Below are positions 25,070-32,875 of a stretch of DNA of 64,000 nucleotides, one piece after another. Position numbers and translations under genes: made by a program. Origin of the DNA: Candidatus Obscuribacter sp. (lineage in GTDB: Bacteria; Cyanobacteriota; Vampirovibrionia; Obscuribacterales; Obscuribacteraceae); the NCBI GenBank assembly GCA_016712465.1, contig JADJQZ010000001.1:6696001-6760000 (forward strand). Direction: 5' to 3'. The notes below the pieces were generated by a model that was not told where the DNA came from, searched no databases, and was given only the letters and a program-made list of their open reading frames with translations. Position 1 is the first letter of the stretch; every line of letters starts with the position of its first letter.

Positions 25070-28027
25070 ATGACAAATGAAAACATGAAAACCAGGGCGC
25101 GGACGGCAATCGTCGCCGCACCTTCTTCTGCCTCTATCTCCAATCTCGGCTTCCTCAAGGTCGGCTCGGCAGTGCCCAAGCTCTCCGTGGGGAATCCGGC
25201 TTTCAACGCCGCCGAGACTGTTTTGCTGATGGCGCTGGCGGAAGCCCGCGGCATCAAGGTGCTGGTTTTTCCCGAGCTGGGCTTGACCGGCTATACCTGC
25301 GCCGACCTCTTCCAGCAGAAAGCGCTCTTGCAAGGTAGTCTCGATGCTCTGCGCCAGATCAGGGATGCCAGCCGTCAGTTCAGCGGCATCGTCTTCGTGG
25401 GCATGCCGCTTTCGGTGGACAACAAGCTCTTCAACTGCGCCGTGGCCGTGAGCCGGGGTGCGGTTTTGGGTATCGTGCCCAAGACCTTCCTGCCCAACTA
25501 CAAGGAGTTCTACGAGAAGCGCTGGTTCGTTGCTTCCACTGCTCTGGGCGAGACCAATTATGTGCGGCTCTTTGACGAAGTGGTGCCCATTGGTGTGGAC
25601 CTGCTCTTCACCGCCAGCGACCTGCCGGAGCTGGTTATTGGTGCCGAGATCTGCGAGGACGCCTGGGCGCCCATCACGCCCGGTCACCTGGCGGCGCTCA
25701 ACAACGCCCTGGTGGTGGTCAATCTTTCCGCCAGCAACGAACTGGTGGGCAAGATGGCTTACCGGCGCGAGCTTGTTTCAAGTCGCGCTTCCCACAACAT
25801 CTGTGCCTACATCTACACTTCGTCGGGCGTGCACGAATCGACCACCGATGTGGTCTTCAGCGGGCACTCCATGATCTGCGAGAACGGCAGCTTCCTGGCT
25901 GAAAATCAGCGTTTCGAGCGCGAAAGTCTGCTCTTGAGCGCCGACATCGACCTGGAGCGTCTGTCGCAGGAACGCCTGACCAACCCCACCTTCGCCGACT
26001 GCCAGACCCAGTTTGCCTCCATGCGCAACTTCCGGCAGGTGGCATTCCAGGTGGGCGAAGTGTCCCGCCCCGAGAAGTTGCAGCGCTTCGTGGACGCCCA
26101 TCCCTTCGTGCCCAAGGACAAGGCCACGCTGGATTTACGCTGCAACGAGATCTTCAGCATTCAGACGGCGGCTCTGGCCAAGCGTCTGGATCGCATGCGT
26201 CAGCGTAGCGGCAAGGCGCCCAAGGTGACCATCGGTGTCTCCGGTGGATTGGACAGCACCCTGGCCCTGATCGCTGCCGTGCGCACCTTCGACATGCTCG
26301 GAATGCCGCGCAGCAACATCCACGGCTACACCATGCCGGGCTACGGTACCACTGCCCGCACCAAGGGTAATGCCCACGCCCTCATGCAGCACCTGGGTAT
26401 CACCCCGCACGAGGTGGACATCCGCAAGGCTTGCCTGGCTCAGATGCAGGAGGAAGGTCACAAGCCTTTCGGCATCGATCTGGACGGGCTCGATGTGGAG
26501 AGTTTCACCGCCAAGCTGGTGGCTGCTCAGGACAACGCTGTGGCTACGGGCACGGAGTTGAAGGACCTCTACTTCGAGAACGTGCAAGCTCGCATGCGCA
26601 CGAAGATCCTCATGGACAACGGCTTCGTCATCGGCACCGGTGACGTGTCGGAACTGGCCAAAGGCTGGTGCACCTACAACGGTGACCACATGTCCATGTA
26701 CAACGTCAACTGCTCGGTGCCCAAGACTCTGGTCAAGTTCCTGGTGCACTGGGCGGCGCTGAAAGTCTTCGACGGCGACACCCGGGTCACCCTGGTGGAC
26801 ATCGTCGAAACCGAGATCTCGCCGGAACTCTTGCCTGCGGGCAAGGACGGCAAGATCGCTCAGAAGACCGAGGAAAAAGTCGGTCCTTATGAGCTGGTGG
26901 ACTTCTTCCTGTACTACATGGTGCGCTTCGGCATGACCCCCGAAAAGATGCTCTATCTGGCGCGCCACGCAAAGTTCAACCAGGATTACAGCGAAGCCGA
27001 TTTGCTCAAATGGCTGCGCGACTTCCTGGTGCGTTTCTTCGACAACCAGTTCAAGCGCTCCTGCGTGCCGGATGGCCCGAAGGTCGGCTCCATCAGCCTC
27101 TCACCTCGCGGTGACTGGCGGATGCCGAGCGATGCCGACGGGGACATCTGGATCGCCTGGGTGGACGGCGAACTGGAGAAGCTCCGGCTTCAGTCAAAAG
27201 CTGCCGCATGTGCCTCCAGTGGTGCAGCGGCAGTGACCAACAACGGGGGCTCGGACGGCTCCCAATCGCAAGGACTCAAAACCATGGCACAAGCTGTCAA
27301 TTCCAATCCCTCCGTCGGCAAGGTGATCCGCTTCCTCTTGCGGGTCGACATTCAGAACTGCTTCACTCCCACGGGTACCCTGCCGGTGCCCTTCGGGCAT
27401 GAAGTGGTGCCGGTGGCCAACCGTCTCTCCCGGGACGGCGGCTACGATTTCGTGGTGGACAGCCAGGACTGGCATCCGGCCGATCACGGCAGCTTTGCCG
27501 CCAACAACGAGGGTGTCAAGCCCTTCGAGGACGGCGTGCTGAGCGGTCTGCCTCAGAAGTTCTGGACCACCCACGGTGTGCAGAACACCACGGACGCCGA
27601 GTTCCACAAGGACTTGGACCGTTCCATGGTGGCTCTCACCGTGCGCAAGGGCATGGACAAGCGCGTGGACAGCTACTCGGCTTTCTATGACAACGGCAAG
27701 AGCGCGGCGGCGGAGCTGAAGAAGCAGTATCCGTTCCTGGGCACTTCCACCGGTCTGGCCGAGTGGATGGTTCAGAAGGCAATGGAAGCCGGTGCCGACG
27801 TCATCGAAGTGGACGTGATCGGACTGGCTACCGACTTCTGCGTCAAGTTCTCGGCGCTGGACGCGGCGGCCGAAACCTTCAAGGGCAACAAGTTCAAGGT
27901 GCGCGTCATCCTGGACGGCTGCCGCGGGCTTGGTCCGAACGAACCGGTCGTCAGCGAACTGCAGGCTGCCGGTATCGAGGTGATCAACTCCGACGTGGTG
28001 TTGCCTGTGGTGACGGTCCAGTCCTGA
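25070..28027 (+). CDS. Fusion of glutamine-dependent NAD synthetase and nicotinamidase (NadE-PncA)
   Basis: This 985-residue protein has three catalytic domains. Residues 25-330 are a nitrilase-fold glutaminase (Glu69 in FPELG, Lys138 in KTFLPNYKEF, Cys195 in GAEICEDAW). Residues 350-705 are the NAD synthetase ATP-pyrophosphatase domain (P-loop SGGLDST from Ser391), converting nicotinate adenine dinucleotide to NAD+. After a Gly/Ser/Ala-rich linker (about 705-745), residues 750-985 form a nicotinamidase: Asp760, Lys860 and Cys924 as triad, Asp800, His802 and His806 as metal ligands. Nicotinamidase converts nicotinamide to nicotinate, the pathway entry. First and last steps are thus joined in one chain. 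An internal ATG at 27284, nine bases after AAGGA, could give free PncA. Confidence 0.93.
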   Translation: MTNENMKTRARTAIVAAPSSASISNLGFLKVGSAVPKLSVGNPAFNAAETVLLMALAEARGIKVLVFPELGLTGYTCADLFQQKALLQGSLDALRQIRDASRQFSGIVFVGMPLSVDNKLFNCAVAVSRGAVLGIVPKTFLPNYKEFYEKRWFVASTALGETNYVRLFDEVVPIGVDLLFTASDLPELVIGAEICEDAWAPITPGHLAALNNALVVVNLSASNELVGKMAYRRELVSSRASHNICAYIYTSSGVHESTTDVVFSGHSMICENGSFLAENQRFERESLLLSADIDLERLSQERLTNPTFADCQTQFASMRNFRQVAFQVGEVSRPEKLQRFVDAHPFVPKDKATLDLRCNEIFSIQTAALAKRLDRMRQRSGKAPKVTIGVSGGLDSTLALIAAVRTFDMLGMPRSNIHGYTMPGYGTTARTKGNAHALMQHLGITPHEVDIRKACLAQMQEEGHKPFGIDLDGLDVESFTAKLVAAQDNAVATGTELKDLYFENVQARMRTKILMDNGFVIGTGDVSELAKGWCTYNGDHMSMYNVNCSVPKTLVKFLVHWAALKVFDGDTRVTLVDIVETEISPELLPAGKDGKIAQKTEEKVGPYELVDFFLYYMVRFGMTPEKMLYLARHAKFNQDYSEADLLKWLRDFLVRFFDNQFKRSCVPDGPKVGSISLSPRGDWRMPSDADGDIWIAWVDGELEKLRLQSKAAACASSGAAAVTNNGGSDGSQSQGLKTMAQAVNSNPSVGKVIRFLLRVDIQNCFTPTGTLPVPFGHEVVPVANRLSRDGGYDFVVDSQDWHPADHGSFAANNEGVKPFEDGVLSGLPQKFWTTHGVQNTTDAEFHKDLDRSMVALTVRKGMDKRVDSYSAFYDNGKSAAAELKKQYPFLGTSTGLAEWMVQKAMEAGADVIEVDVIGLATDFCVKFSALDAAAETFKGNKFKVRVILDGCRGLGPNEPVVSELQAAGIEVINSDVVLPVVTVQS
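27284..28027 (+). promoter_or_regulatory. Possible internal translation start for a free nicotinamidase
   Basis: Within the NadE-PncA frame, AAGGA is followed after nine bases by ATG (codon 739) exactly at the start of the PncA domain. This is what a separate pncA gene would show. Either the stop between nadE and pncA was lost recently, or both a fusion and a free PncA of about 247 residues are made. Confidence 0.45.
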
Positions 28028-28082
28028 GTTCCTGTACTGTCGGAACTCGTTAGGTCCGGCGGCATCTGGTGCTGATTTCAAG

Positions 28083-28114
28083 GGCGGTGGTCGCAAGATC
28101 ACCGCCTTTGTTTT
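28083..28114 (+). terminator. Rho-independent terminator after nadE-pncA
   Basis: GGCGGTG pairs with CACCGCC around a 10-base loop and is followed by TTTGTTTT. Confidence 0.8.
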
Positions 28115-28160
28115 CGGTGTTCCAAGAACAGATTTTCAGTGCGAGAGAAAGGAAATCGCA

Positions 28161-28493
28161 ATGAACTTCGCAAATTGGCCCGCCCCTCTCAAGTGGGTGG
28201 CGGGCATTCTGGCTGTCATCCTCGTCTTCACCCTGGGCGGCTTTTTCGGCTACTACACGCTCCTTCTGGGGGCTGCCGTCGTTTCCATCGTCAGCTTCCT
28301 GTGGGTTCCCATGGTGGCTGTGGTGCTGGGCGCCGGTGTCATGCGCGGCTACATGGTGCGCAAGCAGGGCAAGAGCTTTCCTGAGGTTTCCCGTGCTCTC
28401 GGCATGGGGCTTGCCTGGGGTGCGCTTGTCGTGGCCGTGCTGACCATCGCCGCCGGTCTCTATACCATTGCCAGTGGTGCCACCGGCTTCTGA
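28161..28493 (+). CDS. Small membrane protein, 110 aa
   Basis: The ATG at 28161 lies behind GAAAGGAAAT. The protein has about four hydrophobic spans, starting near residues 12, 37, 55 and 81 (for example WVAGILAVILVFTLGGFFGY and WGALVVAVLTIAAGLYTIA). Between the third and fourth is a basic loop MRGYMVRKQGKSFPE. No transporter signature is recognised. It sits between the NAD genes and the RNA ligase gene (38 nt before it). A link to pyridine import is possible from position only. Confidence 0.7.
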   Translation: MNFANWPAPLKWVAGILAVILVFTLGGFFGYYTLLLGAAVVSIVSFLWVPMVAVVLGAGVMRGYMVRKQGKSFPEVSRALGMGLAWGALVVAVLTIAAGLYTIASGATGF

Positions 28494-28531
28494 CCGGCTC
28501 GATCAAAAGCTAACTCTCGAGAGGTTTGTCT

Positions 28532-29725
28532 ATGAATTCTTTGAATGCCAGGCGGAATCGCGCCACTGGTGCTGATCCCGTCATGCTTGAGGCGCTCAAT
28601 CACCTCAAGGTCTTCATCCGCGCCCTGGTCTCGGCCAGGGTCAAAAGCGACGAGGGCTTTCGCCGCTGGAAGAGCGAACCGGCCAACGAAAAGCTCATGG
28701 CCGATTGTTTCGGCTACGAGCGCCTGCCCGGTATGCCGCCGGTCACCGCCGTGTGCAAGCCTTTCTTCCACCCCGACCTGCCTTTGATCGGGCTCAACTA
28801 CACGCCGGTCGCTCACAACACTCTGCACAAGTTCCCCTCCGGTTGGACGCCGGTGCTCAGGCTCTGCCGGGGCATCGTCTTCAGTCGCCGGGCTTCTCTT
28901 GTGGCCCTGCCTTTCGAGAAGTTCTTCAACTACGGCGAACACGCCGAGACTTCCGACCTGCAGGTGCTGGCTCAGCCCTTCACTGCTACTCTCAAGCAGG
29001 ATGGGCATCTGGCCATCATCTTCCAGTTCCAGGGCAAGCTGCTGGGCACCACCCGTGGTTCGTTTCTGAGCGCCTCGTCGCTGATTGCCAATCGCATGCT
29101 CTCGGAGCGTTCGGCGCACTGGCTTCAGCCCGGTGTCCTCGATCCGGACCTGACTCTCTTGTGTGAGCTGATTCACCCTGAGACCCATGTCATCGTCGAC
29201 TACGGCGACCGGGAGGACTTCATTCTGCTGGGTGCGCGCCACCGGCGCAGCCTGGAAGATCTGGAGTACGACCGGCTGGAGGACCTGAGCCGCCGCCTCA
29301 ACCTGGAATTGACCAGGCGCTGGCAGGGCAAGGGCCTGGCTGAACTGCTGGAGCTTGTGAAGGAGCCCACCTACCACAATGAGGAGGGCTTCGTGGTGCG
29401 CTTTGCCGATGGGCGGCGCGTCAAGTTCAAGTACGCCGGCTACGTGTCGCTCATGCTGGGCGAGAAGCTCACGCATCGCTACGTGATGATGCGCCTCATG
29501 GACGGTTCTTTCGACAGCCGCTTTGCCGACCTGGACGCAGAAGTTCAGGCCCTGGCCGAGAAGCTGAAGGATGAGCTGATGAAGGCCGCTTCCCTGAGCG
29601 GTAAGCGCAAAGACAAGCGCGCTTATCTGCTTGGTCTGGTGCCTCCGGAGGAGTGCACCGCTTACCACAAGACCGTCTGCGGCAAGTTCCTCACCTGGCT
29701 GGAAGCCCAGGGTGTGGCTGCCTGA
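28532..29725 (+). CDS. T4 Rnl1-like RNA ligase
   Basis: The ATG at 28532 lies seven bases after GAGAGG, giving 397 residues. Rnl1-type ligases join RNA ends by adenylation of a lysine with ATP; T4 Rnl1 reseals tRNA cut by the host anticodon nuclease. All nucleotidyltransferase motifs are seen: FEKFFNYGE just upstream of motif I, KQDG with the adenylated Lys155, motif III CELIHP (Glu212), motif IV EEGFVVR (Glu284-285) and motif V VKFK (Lys298, Lys300). The C-terminal 90 residues are helical and may recognise the RNA. It sits directly downstream of the NAD genes in the same orientation. DNA ligase is unlikely because the extra domains are absent. Confidence 0.9.
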   Translation: MNSLNARRNRATGADPVMLEALNHLKVFIRALVSARVKSDEGFRRWKSEPANEKLMADCFGYERLPGMPPVTAVCKPFFHPDLPLIGLNYTPVAHNTLHKFPSGWTPVLRLCRGIVFSRRASLVALPFEKFFNYGEHAETSDLQVLAQPFTATLKQDGHLAIIFQFQGKLLGTTRGSFLSASSLIANRMLSERSAHWLQPGVLDPDLTLLCELIHPETHVIVDYGDREDFILLGARHRRSLEDLEYDRLEDLSRRLNLELTRRWQGKGLAELLELVKEPTYHNEEGFVVRFADGRRVKFKYAGYVSLMLGEKLTHRYVMMRLMDGSFDSRFADLDAEVQALAEKLKDELMKAASLSGKRKDKRAYLLGLVPPEECTAYHKTVCGKFLTWLEAQGVAA

Positions 29726-29869
29726 CGGACCCTCCGGCGGTTGCGGGGTTGTCTTGCCCTTCGCCGCTGGTCAAAAGTCGCTCTCGAGTCTCTTGCCTGA
29801 GACCTGAGCGCTTCAACGCATCCTGGACCAAGGTCCGATGCAAATTTTCACGCCAATTCAGGAAACTGC

Positions 29870-30673
29870 ATGAAGAAGAACATGATGAACGTGCTCGTGG
29901 ACCGCGCTCGGTCCGACTCCTCCCACCGCTGCAAGAAGGGCTTCATGCGCCTGCTGCAGCGCCCGGACGATTTGCCCTCGCGCGAGCCCATGAGCCCCGG
30001 ACGGCACGGTTGGGACGACAACAGCCGTCTCTTCCGCGCCCCCTTGGAGCGCTTCTTGCGCAAGCAGGTGGGTCGCCTCTGGGACGACGTCTACTCCGAG
30101 ATCTGCGCCGACGCCCCGGCCAACTCCGCGCTCGGGCGGCGCCTGCGCGAGGAGGTGTCCTGGCTGGTGGAGACCAACGTCACCGTCAAGGGTGGCGAAC
30201 TGATCTGCCAGCCCTACGGCTACAAGGTCGGCGGCCTCTACGTGCACCCCGAGACCGGCTTGCTCTGCCTGCCGGCGCCCAGCCCCCGTCGCCGCTACAA
30301 GTTCCGCAAGGACTACGAGATCGTGGACGTGGAGGGCGAAGGCAAGCACAAGTACGTGCGCCTCGGCGGGCTCTGGTACAAGGTGGAACTCGCTCCCCTG
30401 CCCGAGAACCAGGCGGCGGTGCAGGCCCTGCCCGAGCACAAGCGCTTGGACGTGGTCAGCAAGCTGCCCTTCTTCGGTCACGAGCGCGCCGAAAAGTACG
30501 GCAACCGCTTCCGTCAGCTCTGGGGGGCGGACGTCTACGCCTGCGCCAAGCAGCAGGTCGGCAAGAAGGAGATCGCCATCATCGAGCGCAAGCTCGCGGG
30601 CGAGAACGTGAACGTCACCGTGGTGAGCCGCCGCGTCGAGCAATTCCACCGCCCCTGCGGCGGTCGCTCTTAG
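29870..30673 (+). CDS. Unknown protein, 267 aa (paralogue of 50571-51029)
   Basis: The ATG at 29870 follows AGGAAACTGC. The first 145 residues align with the 152-residue protein at 50571-51029. Shared features are a basic start, FLRKQVGRLWDDVYSEI (against FLRSRVGRKWNEVNSEI), and an end motif YVHPETGLLC (against YVHPDSGLLC). The extra 120 residues are Lys/Arg/Glu-rich with KYVRLGGLWYKVEL. I recognise no family. The conserved Trp/Glu helix and the HP(E/D)(T/S)GLLC turn suggest a real domain, perhaps nucleic-acid binding by charge. It follows the RNA ligase gene at 144 nt and ends in a very strong terminator. Confidence 0.7.
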   Translation: MKKNMMNVLVDRARSDSSHRCKKGFMRLLQRPDDLPSREPMSPGRHGWDDNSRLFRAPLERFLRKQVGRLWDDVYSEICADAPANSALGRRLREEVSWLVETNVTVKGGELICQPYGYKVGGLYVHPETGLLCLPAPSPRRRYKFRKDYEIVDVEGEGKHKYVRLGGLWYKVELAPLPENQAAVQALPEHKRLDVVSKLPFFGHERAEKYGNRFRQLWGADVYACAKQQVGKKEIAIIERKLAGENVNVTVVSRRVEQFHRPCGGRS

Positions 30674-30700
30674 GCGAGGCGTTCCCTTAGACAACTAGTT

Positions 30701-30753
30701 GCCGCCCGGGAGGAGGAGAGCCTCACGGCTTTCCCCGCTCCCGGGCGGCTTTC
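30701..30753 (+). terminator. Strong terminator after the 267-aa gene
   Basis: GCCGCCCGGGAG pairs with CTCCCGGGCGGC across a 24-base loop, followed by TTTC. This is the strongest stem in the 22-32 kb block and probably ends the NAD/RNA-ligase transcript. Confidence 0.75.
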
Positions 30754-30854
30754 TAGCAGTGTTCCTGAACTCTATATGAAATCAAGGTCCGAGGGCCTCG
30801 CTCTAGAGAAGCGAGATAGGCAGCTCAAGGACATAGCTGAGGATTCAAAACTCT

Positions 30855-32030
30855 ATGACAAGTGAAAACAAAGCGAAAGACCAGGACGGTAAAGCACTGG
30901 CGTTCCAGGCTCTGGAACAGTACAAGGCTCAGCTTGCGCTGATCGAGTCTTGTATTCGCGCCGGCCGCTACAACTGGGCCCTGGACACTCTAAACGAACT
31001 GCACGTGCACGGCAGAGTGCTTCGGGGTTGCCTGCAAGACCTGCCTGCCGATGCTACAACTGCAGCCCTGGTGGCCTCGCTGCCGCCTCAGGATGCCGCA
31101 CCGTTAGTGGTGGCGGCTCCTGCTGCCGAAGTCGGCGACAAAGCGACGGTGGTTGTCGAGACACCGGCCAAGAAGGTCTGGACGCCTCCCACGCCGGAGC
31201 AGGTGCAACGGGCACTCGATAAGATGTTCGGTCATCTCCCCGAGTGCACCGACGAGGGCGACATCGTGGTGGTCAGCTTCAACGGCCACTTGCTCGATCT
31301 GCCCAAGGCGCAACGGCTGGTGGAACCGCTCAAGTGGTTCATCAAGCGCGGTCACATCGTTCTCTTCCAGGAGACCAACCGCGATGCCCTCAAGTTTCTC
31401 TCCAATGAGACAGGCTACGGCCTGAACGTCAGCCATCGCAACAAGCGCGGCCAGGCGGTGGGCATTCTTTTCCACCCGCGTATCAAGTGGTTGGGGCAAC
31501 CCTACTACCACGACTACCTGACCGACATTCCCGGTCATCCCGAGTGGAAGACGACACTGCGTCCGGCTTTGCAGCGCAAGGTGCGGGACGTGAGCACGGG
31601 GCTGGAGTTCAGCATCATCGACATGCACACCAAGAGCAATCTGGGTGGTCCGGAAGAGACGGCTCCGATTCGGCGCCTGCAGTTCGAGATGTTTGTGGGC
31701 GACATCGTCCGGCAGGAAGGTGAAGGCACCGTCTTCGGTCCCACCATCCTCGGTGGCGACATGAATGCCCCCATCGACAACCCCGAGACCACGGAAATCG
31801 AGCCGCTCATCGCCGCAGGCTTTGTGCTGGTACCGAATCCGGATGGTCGCTCCACCTACTTCTACAAGGGCAAGGCGAACGGTCAGTTCGATGGTTTCTT
31901 TGCCCGGGGATTTGCTGAGAACCAGCTTGCCCCGGTCTGGATTCCGCTGCCCCTGGAAGGCAAGGGAGAGCGCTGGTTCTACAGCGAACTCTCCGACCAC
32001 ATGCCGGCTTTCACGCGCATCGTCGTGTGA
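30855..32030 (+). CDS. EEP-superfamily nuclease/phosphatase 2
   Basis: This 391-residue protein has an N-terminal helical part (about 1-60), an Ala/Pro-rich linker to about residue 110, and an EEP catalytic domain. Signatures are VSFNGH (Asn), FQETN (metal Glu173), VGILFHP, IDMHTKS, GGDMNA (Asp302, Asn304) and SDHMP (Asp381-His382). It shares the fold and layout with the protein at 841-2022 but is not a close copy. EEP proteins act on phosphodiesters or phosphomonoesters; with an RNA ligase and RlaP-like gene in the window, RNA end processing is a possible role. It starts about 100 nt after the strong terminator, so it has its own promoter. Confidence 0.82.
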   Translation: MTSENKAKDQDGKALAFQALEQYKAQLALIESCIRAGRYNWALDTLNELHVHGRVLRGCLQDLPADATTAALVASLPPQDAAPLVVAAPAAEVGDKATVVVETPAKKVWTPPTPEQVQRALDKMFGHLPECTDEGDIVVVSFNGHLLDLPKAQRLVEPLKWFIKRGHIVLFQETNRDALKFLSNETGYGLNVSHRNKRGQAVGILFHPRIKWLGQPYYHDYLTDIPGHPEWKTTLRPALQRKVRDVSTGLEFSIIDMHTKSNLGGPEETAPIRRLQFEMFVGDIVRQEGEGTVFGPTILGGDMNAPIDNPETTEIEPLIAAGFVLVPNPDGRSTYFYKGKANGQFDGFFARGFAENQLAPVWIPLPLEGKGERWFYSELSDHMPAFTRIVV

Positions 32031-32062
32031 CCGGTGCTGCCTTGAAGAGGGCGGCATAGTAA

Positions 32063-32130
32063 GGAAGTACGCTCCGAGAGCGCGCTTCTTCCATCAACCA
32101 GTGGCTGTCGTGGGCTAGCCCACGACAGCC
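32063..32130 (+). terminator. Two hairpins after the EEP gene
   Basis: The first (about 32063-32092) pairs GGAAG..CGCTC with GAGCG..CTTCC. The second (32103-32130) is a perfect pair of GGCTGTCGTGGG and CCCACGACAGCC around CTAG. Neither has a long T tract; together they separate the EEP gene from the ferredoxin-like gene. Confidence 0.6.
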
Positions 32131-32151
32131 CAGTTTGTAGTGAGGTCAATC

Positions 32152-32439
32152 ATGTATATCTGTAGCTGCCATGCCGTCACCGACGGTGCAATTCGAAAGG
32201 CTGTCATGGAAGGTGGCATCAGGCGCTTCCGTGATTTGGCCAAATCTACCGGTGTGAGCACACAATGCGGGATCTGCGGCAAGCATGCCAAGGAAGTCTT
32301 TGACAAAGCCATGGCTGAATTGCCGGCTGATCAGCGAGAACCGGGCGATGCTGCTGTCGGAAAGACTTGCGCCCGCCCTGTGACACTGCTGATGGAACCG
32401 CAGTGCTCAAACTGCAGCAACTGTTCTTGCCGGAAGTAA
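32152..32439 (+). CDS. Bacterioferritin-associated ferredoxin-like [2Fe-2S] protein
   Basis: The ATG at 32152 follows TGAGG and gives 95 residues. The N-terminal 55 residues match the BFD-like domain: CSCHAVTD (two Cys of the cluster) and TQCGICGKHA (the other two, spaced CxxC). Such proteins reduce bacterioferritin to release iron, or act as small electron carriers. The C-terminal tail adds a further Cys-rich cluster, CSNCSNCSC, which is not part of the family and may bind a second metal. It is next to a Cys/Asp-rich protein gene, hinting at a small metal-handling pair. Confidence 0.82.
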   Translation: MYICSCHAVTDGAIRKAVMEGGIRRFRDLAKSTGVSTQCGICGKHAKEVFDKAMAELPADQREPGDAAVGKTCARPVTLLMEPQCSNCSNCSCRK

Positions 32440-32524
32440 CCCTTGGTTGCTTCCGGCTTGGCTTTTGCCGAACGCCATCTCTAGCCACTGAGATGGTTCT
32501 TGCAACTGACTATGAGGGCTCTCA

Positions 32525-32875
32525 ATGCCGATCTTGAAAGAATTTATCAACCTCTTCAGCCGCCTTTTCAATCCCCGCCAGTTCTTCATCGACGATTCCG
32601 GGGGTTGCGACTGCGACTGCGGCAGCGACTGCTCAGACTGCGGCAGTGATAGCTGCGAAAGCAATAGCCCCCAGAGCCGTGCCCTCGCTTCTGACTGTTG
32701 CGGCGATGTCTGTGACTCGTCTTCGGATGGGTCGTCGGCGTCTTGCAAATCGCGCGGAAATTCAGCCAATCTCTCCGCCCCGCCACCGGCAAGAAAACGC
32801 CGTCAACGCCGCCCCGATGAACTCGACGATGGCGACATCGGCGATATCAACGGCGGTGGCGGCGATGACGACTGA
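32525..32875 (+). CDS. Cys/Asp/Ser-rich protein, 116 aa
   Basis: The ATG at 32525 follows GAGGG. After a helical start (MPILKEFINLFSRLFNP) comes a run of Cys, Asp, Gly and Ser with the pattern CDCDCGSDCSDCGSDSC (residues 28-44), and another CCGDVCD. The protein ends in KRRQRRPDELDDGD and a Gly/Asp tail. The composition suggests metal binding. Repetitive GACTGCGG-type codons show it grew by local duplication. The stop overlaps the start region of the acyltransferase gene, so the two are translationally coupled. Function is unknown. Confidence 0.6.
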   Translation: MPILKEFINLFSRLFNPRQFFIDDSGGCDCDCGSDCSDCGSDSCESNSPQSRALASDCCGDVCDSSSDGSSASCKSRGNSANLSAPPPARKRRQRRPDELDDGDIGDINGGGGDDD

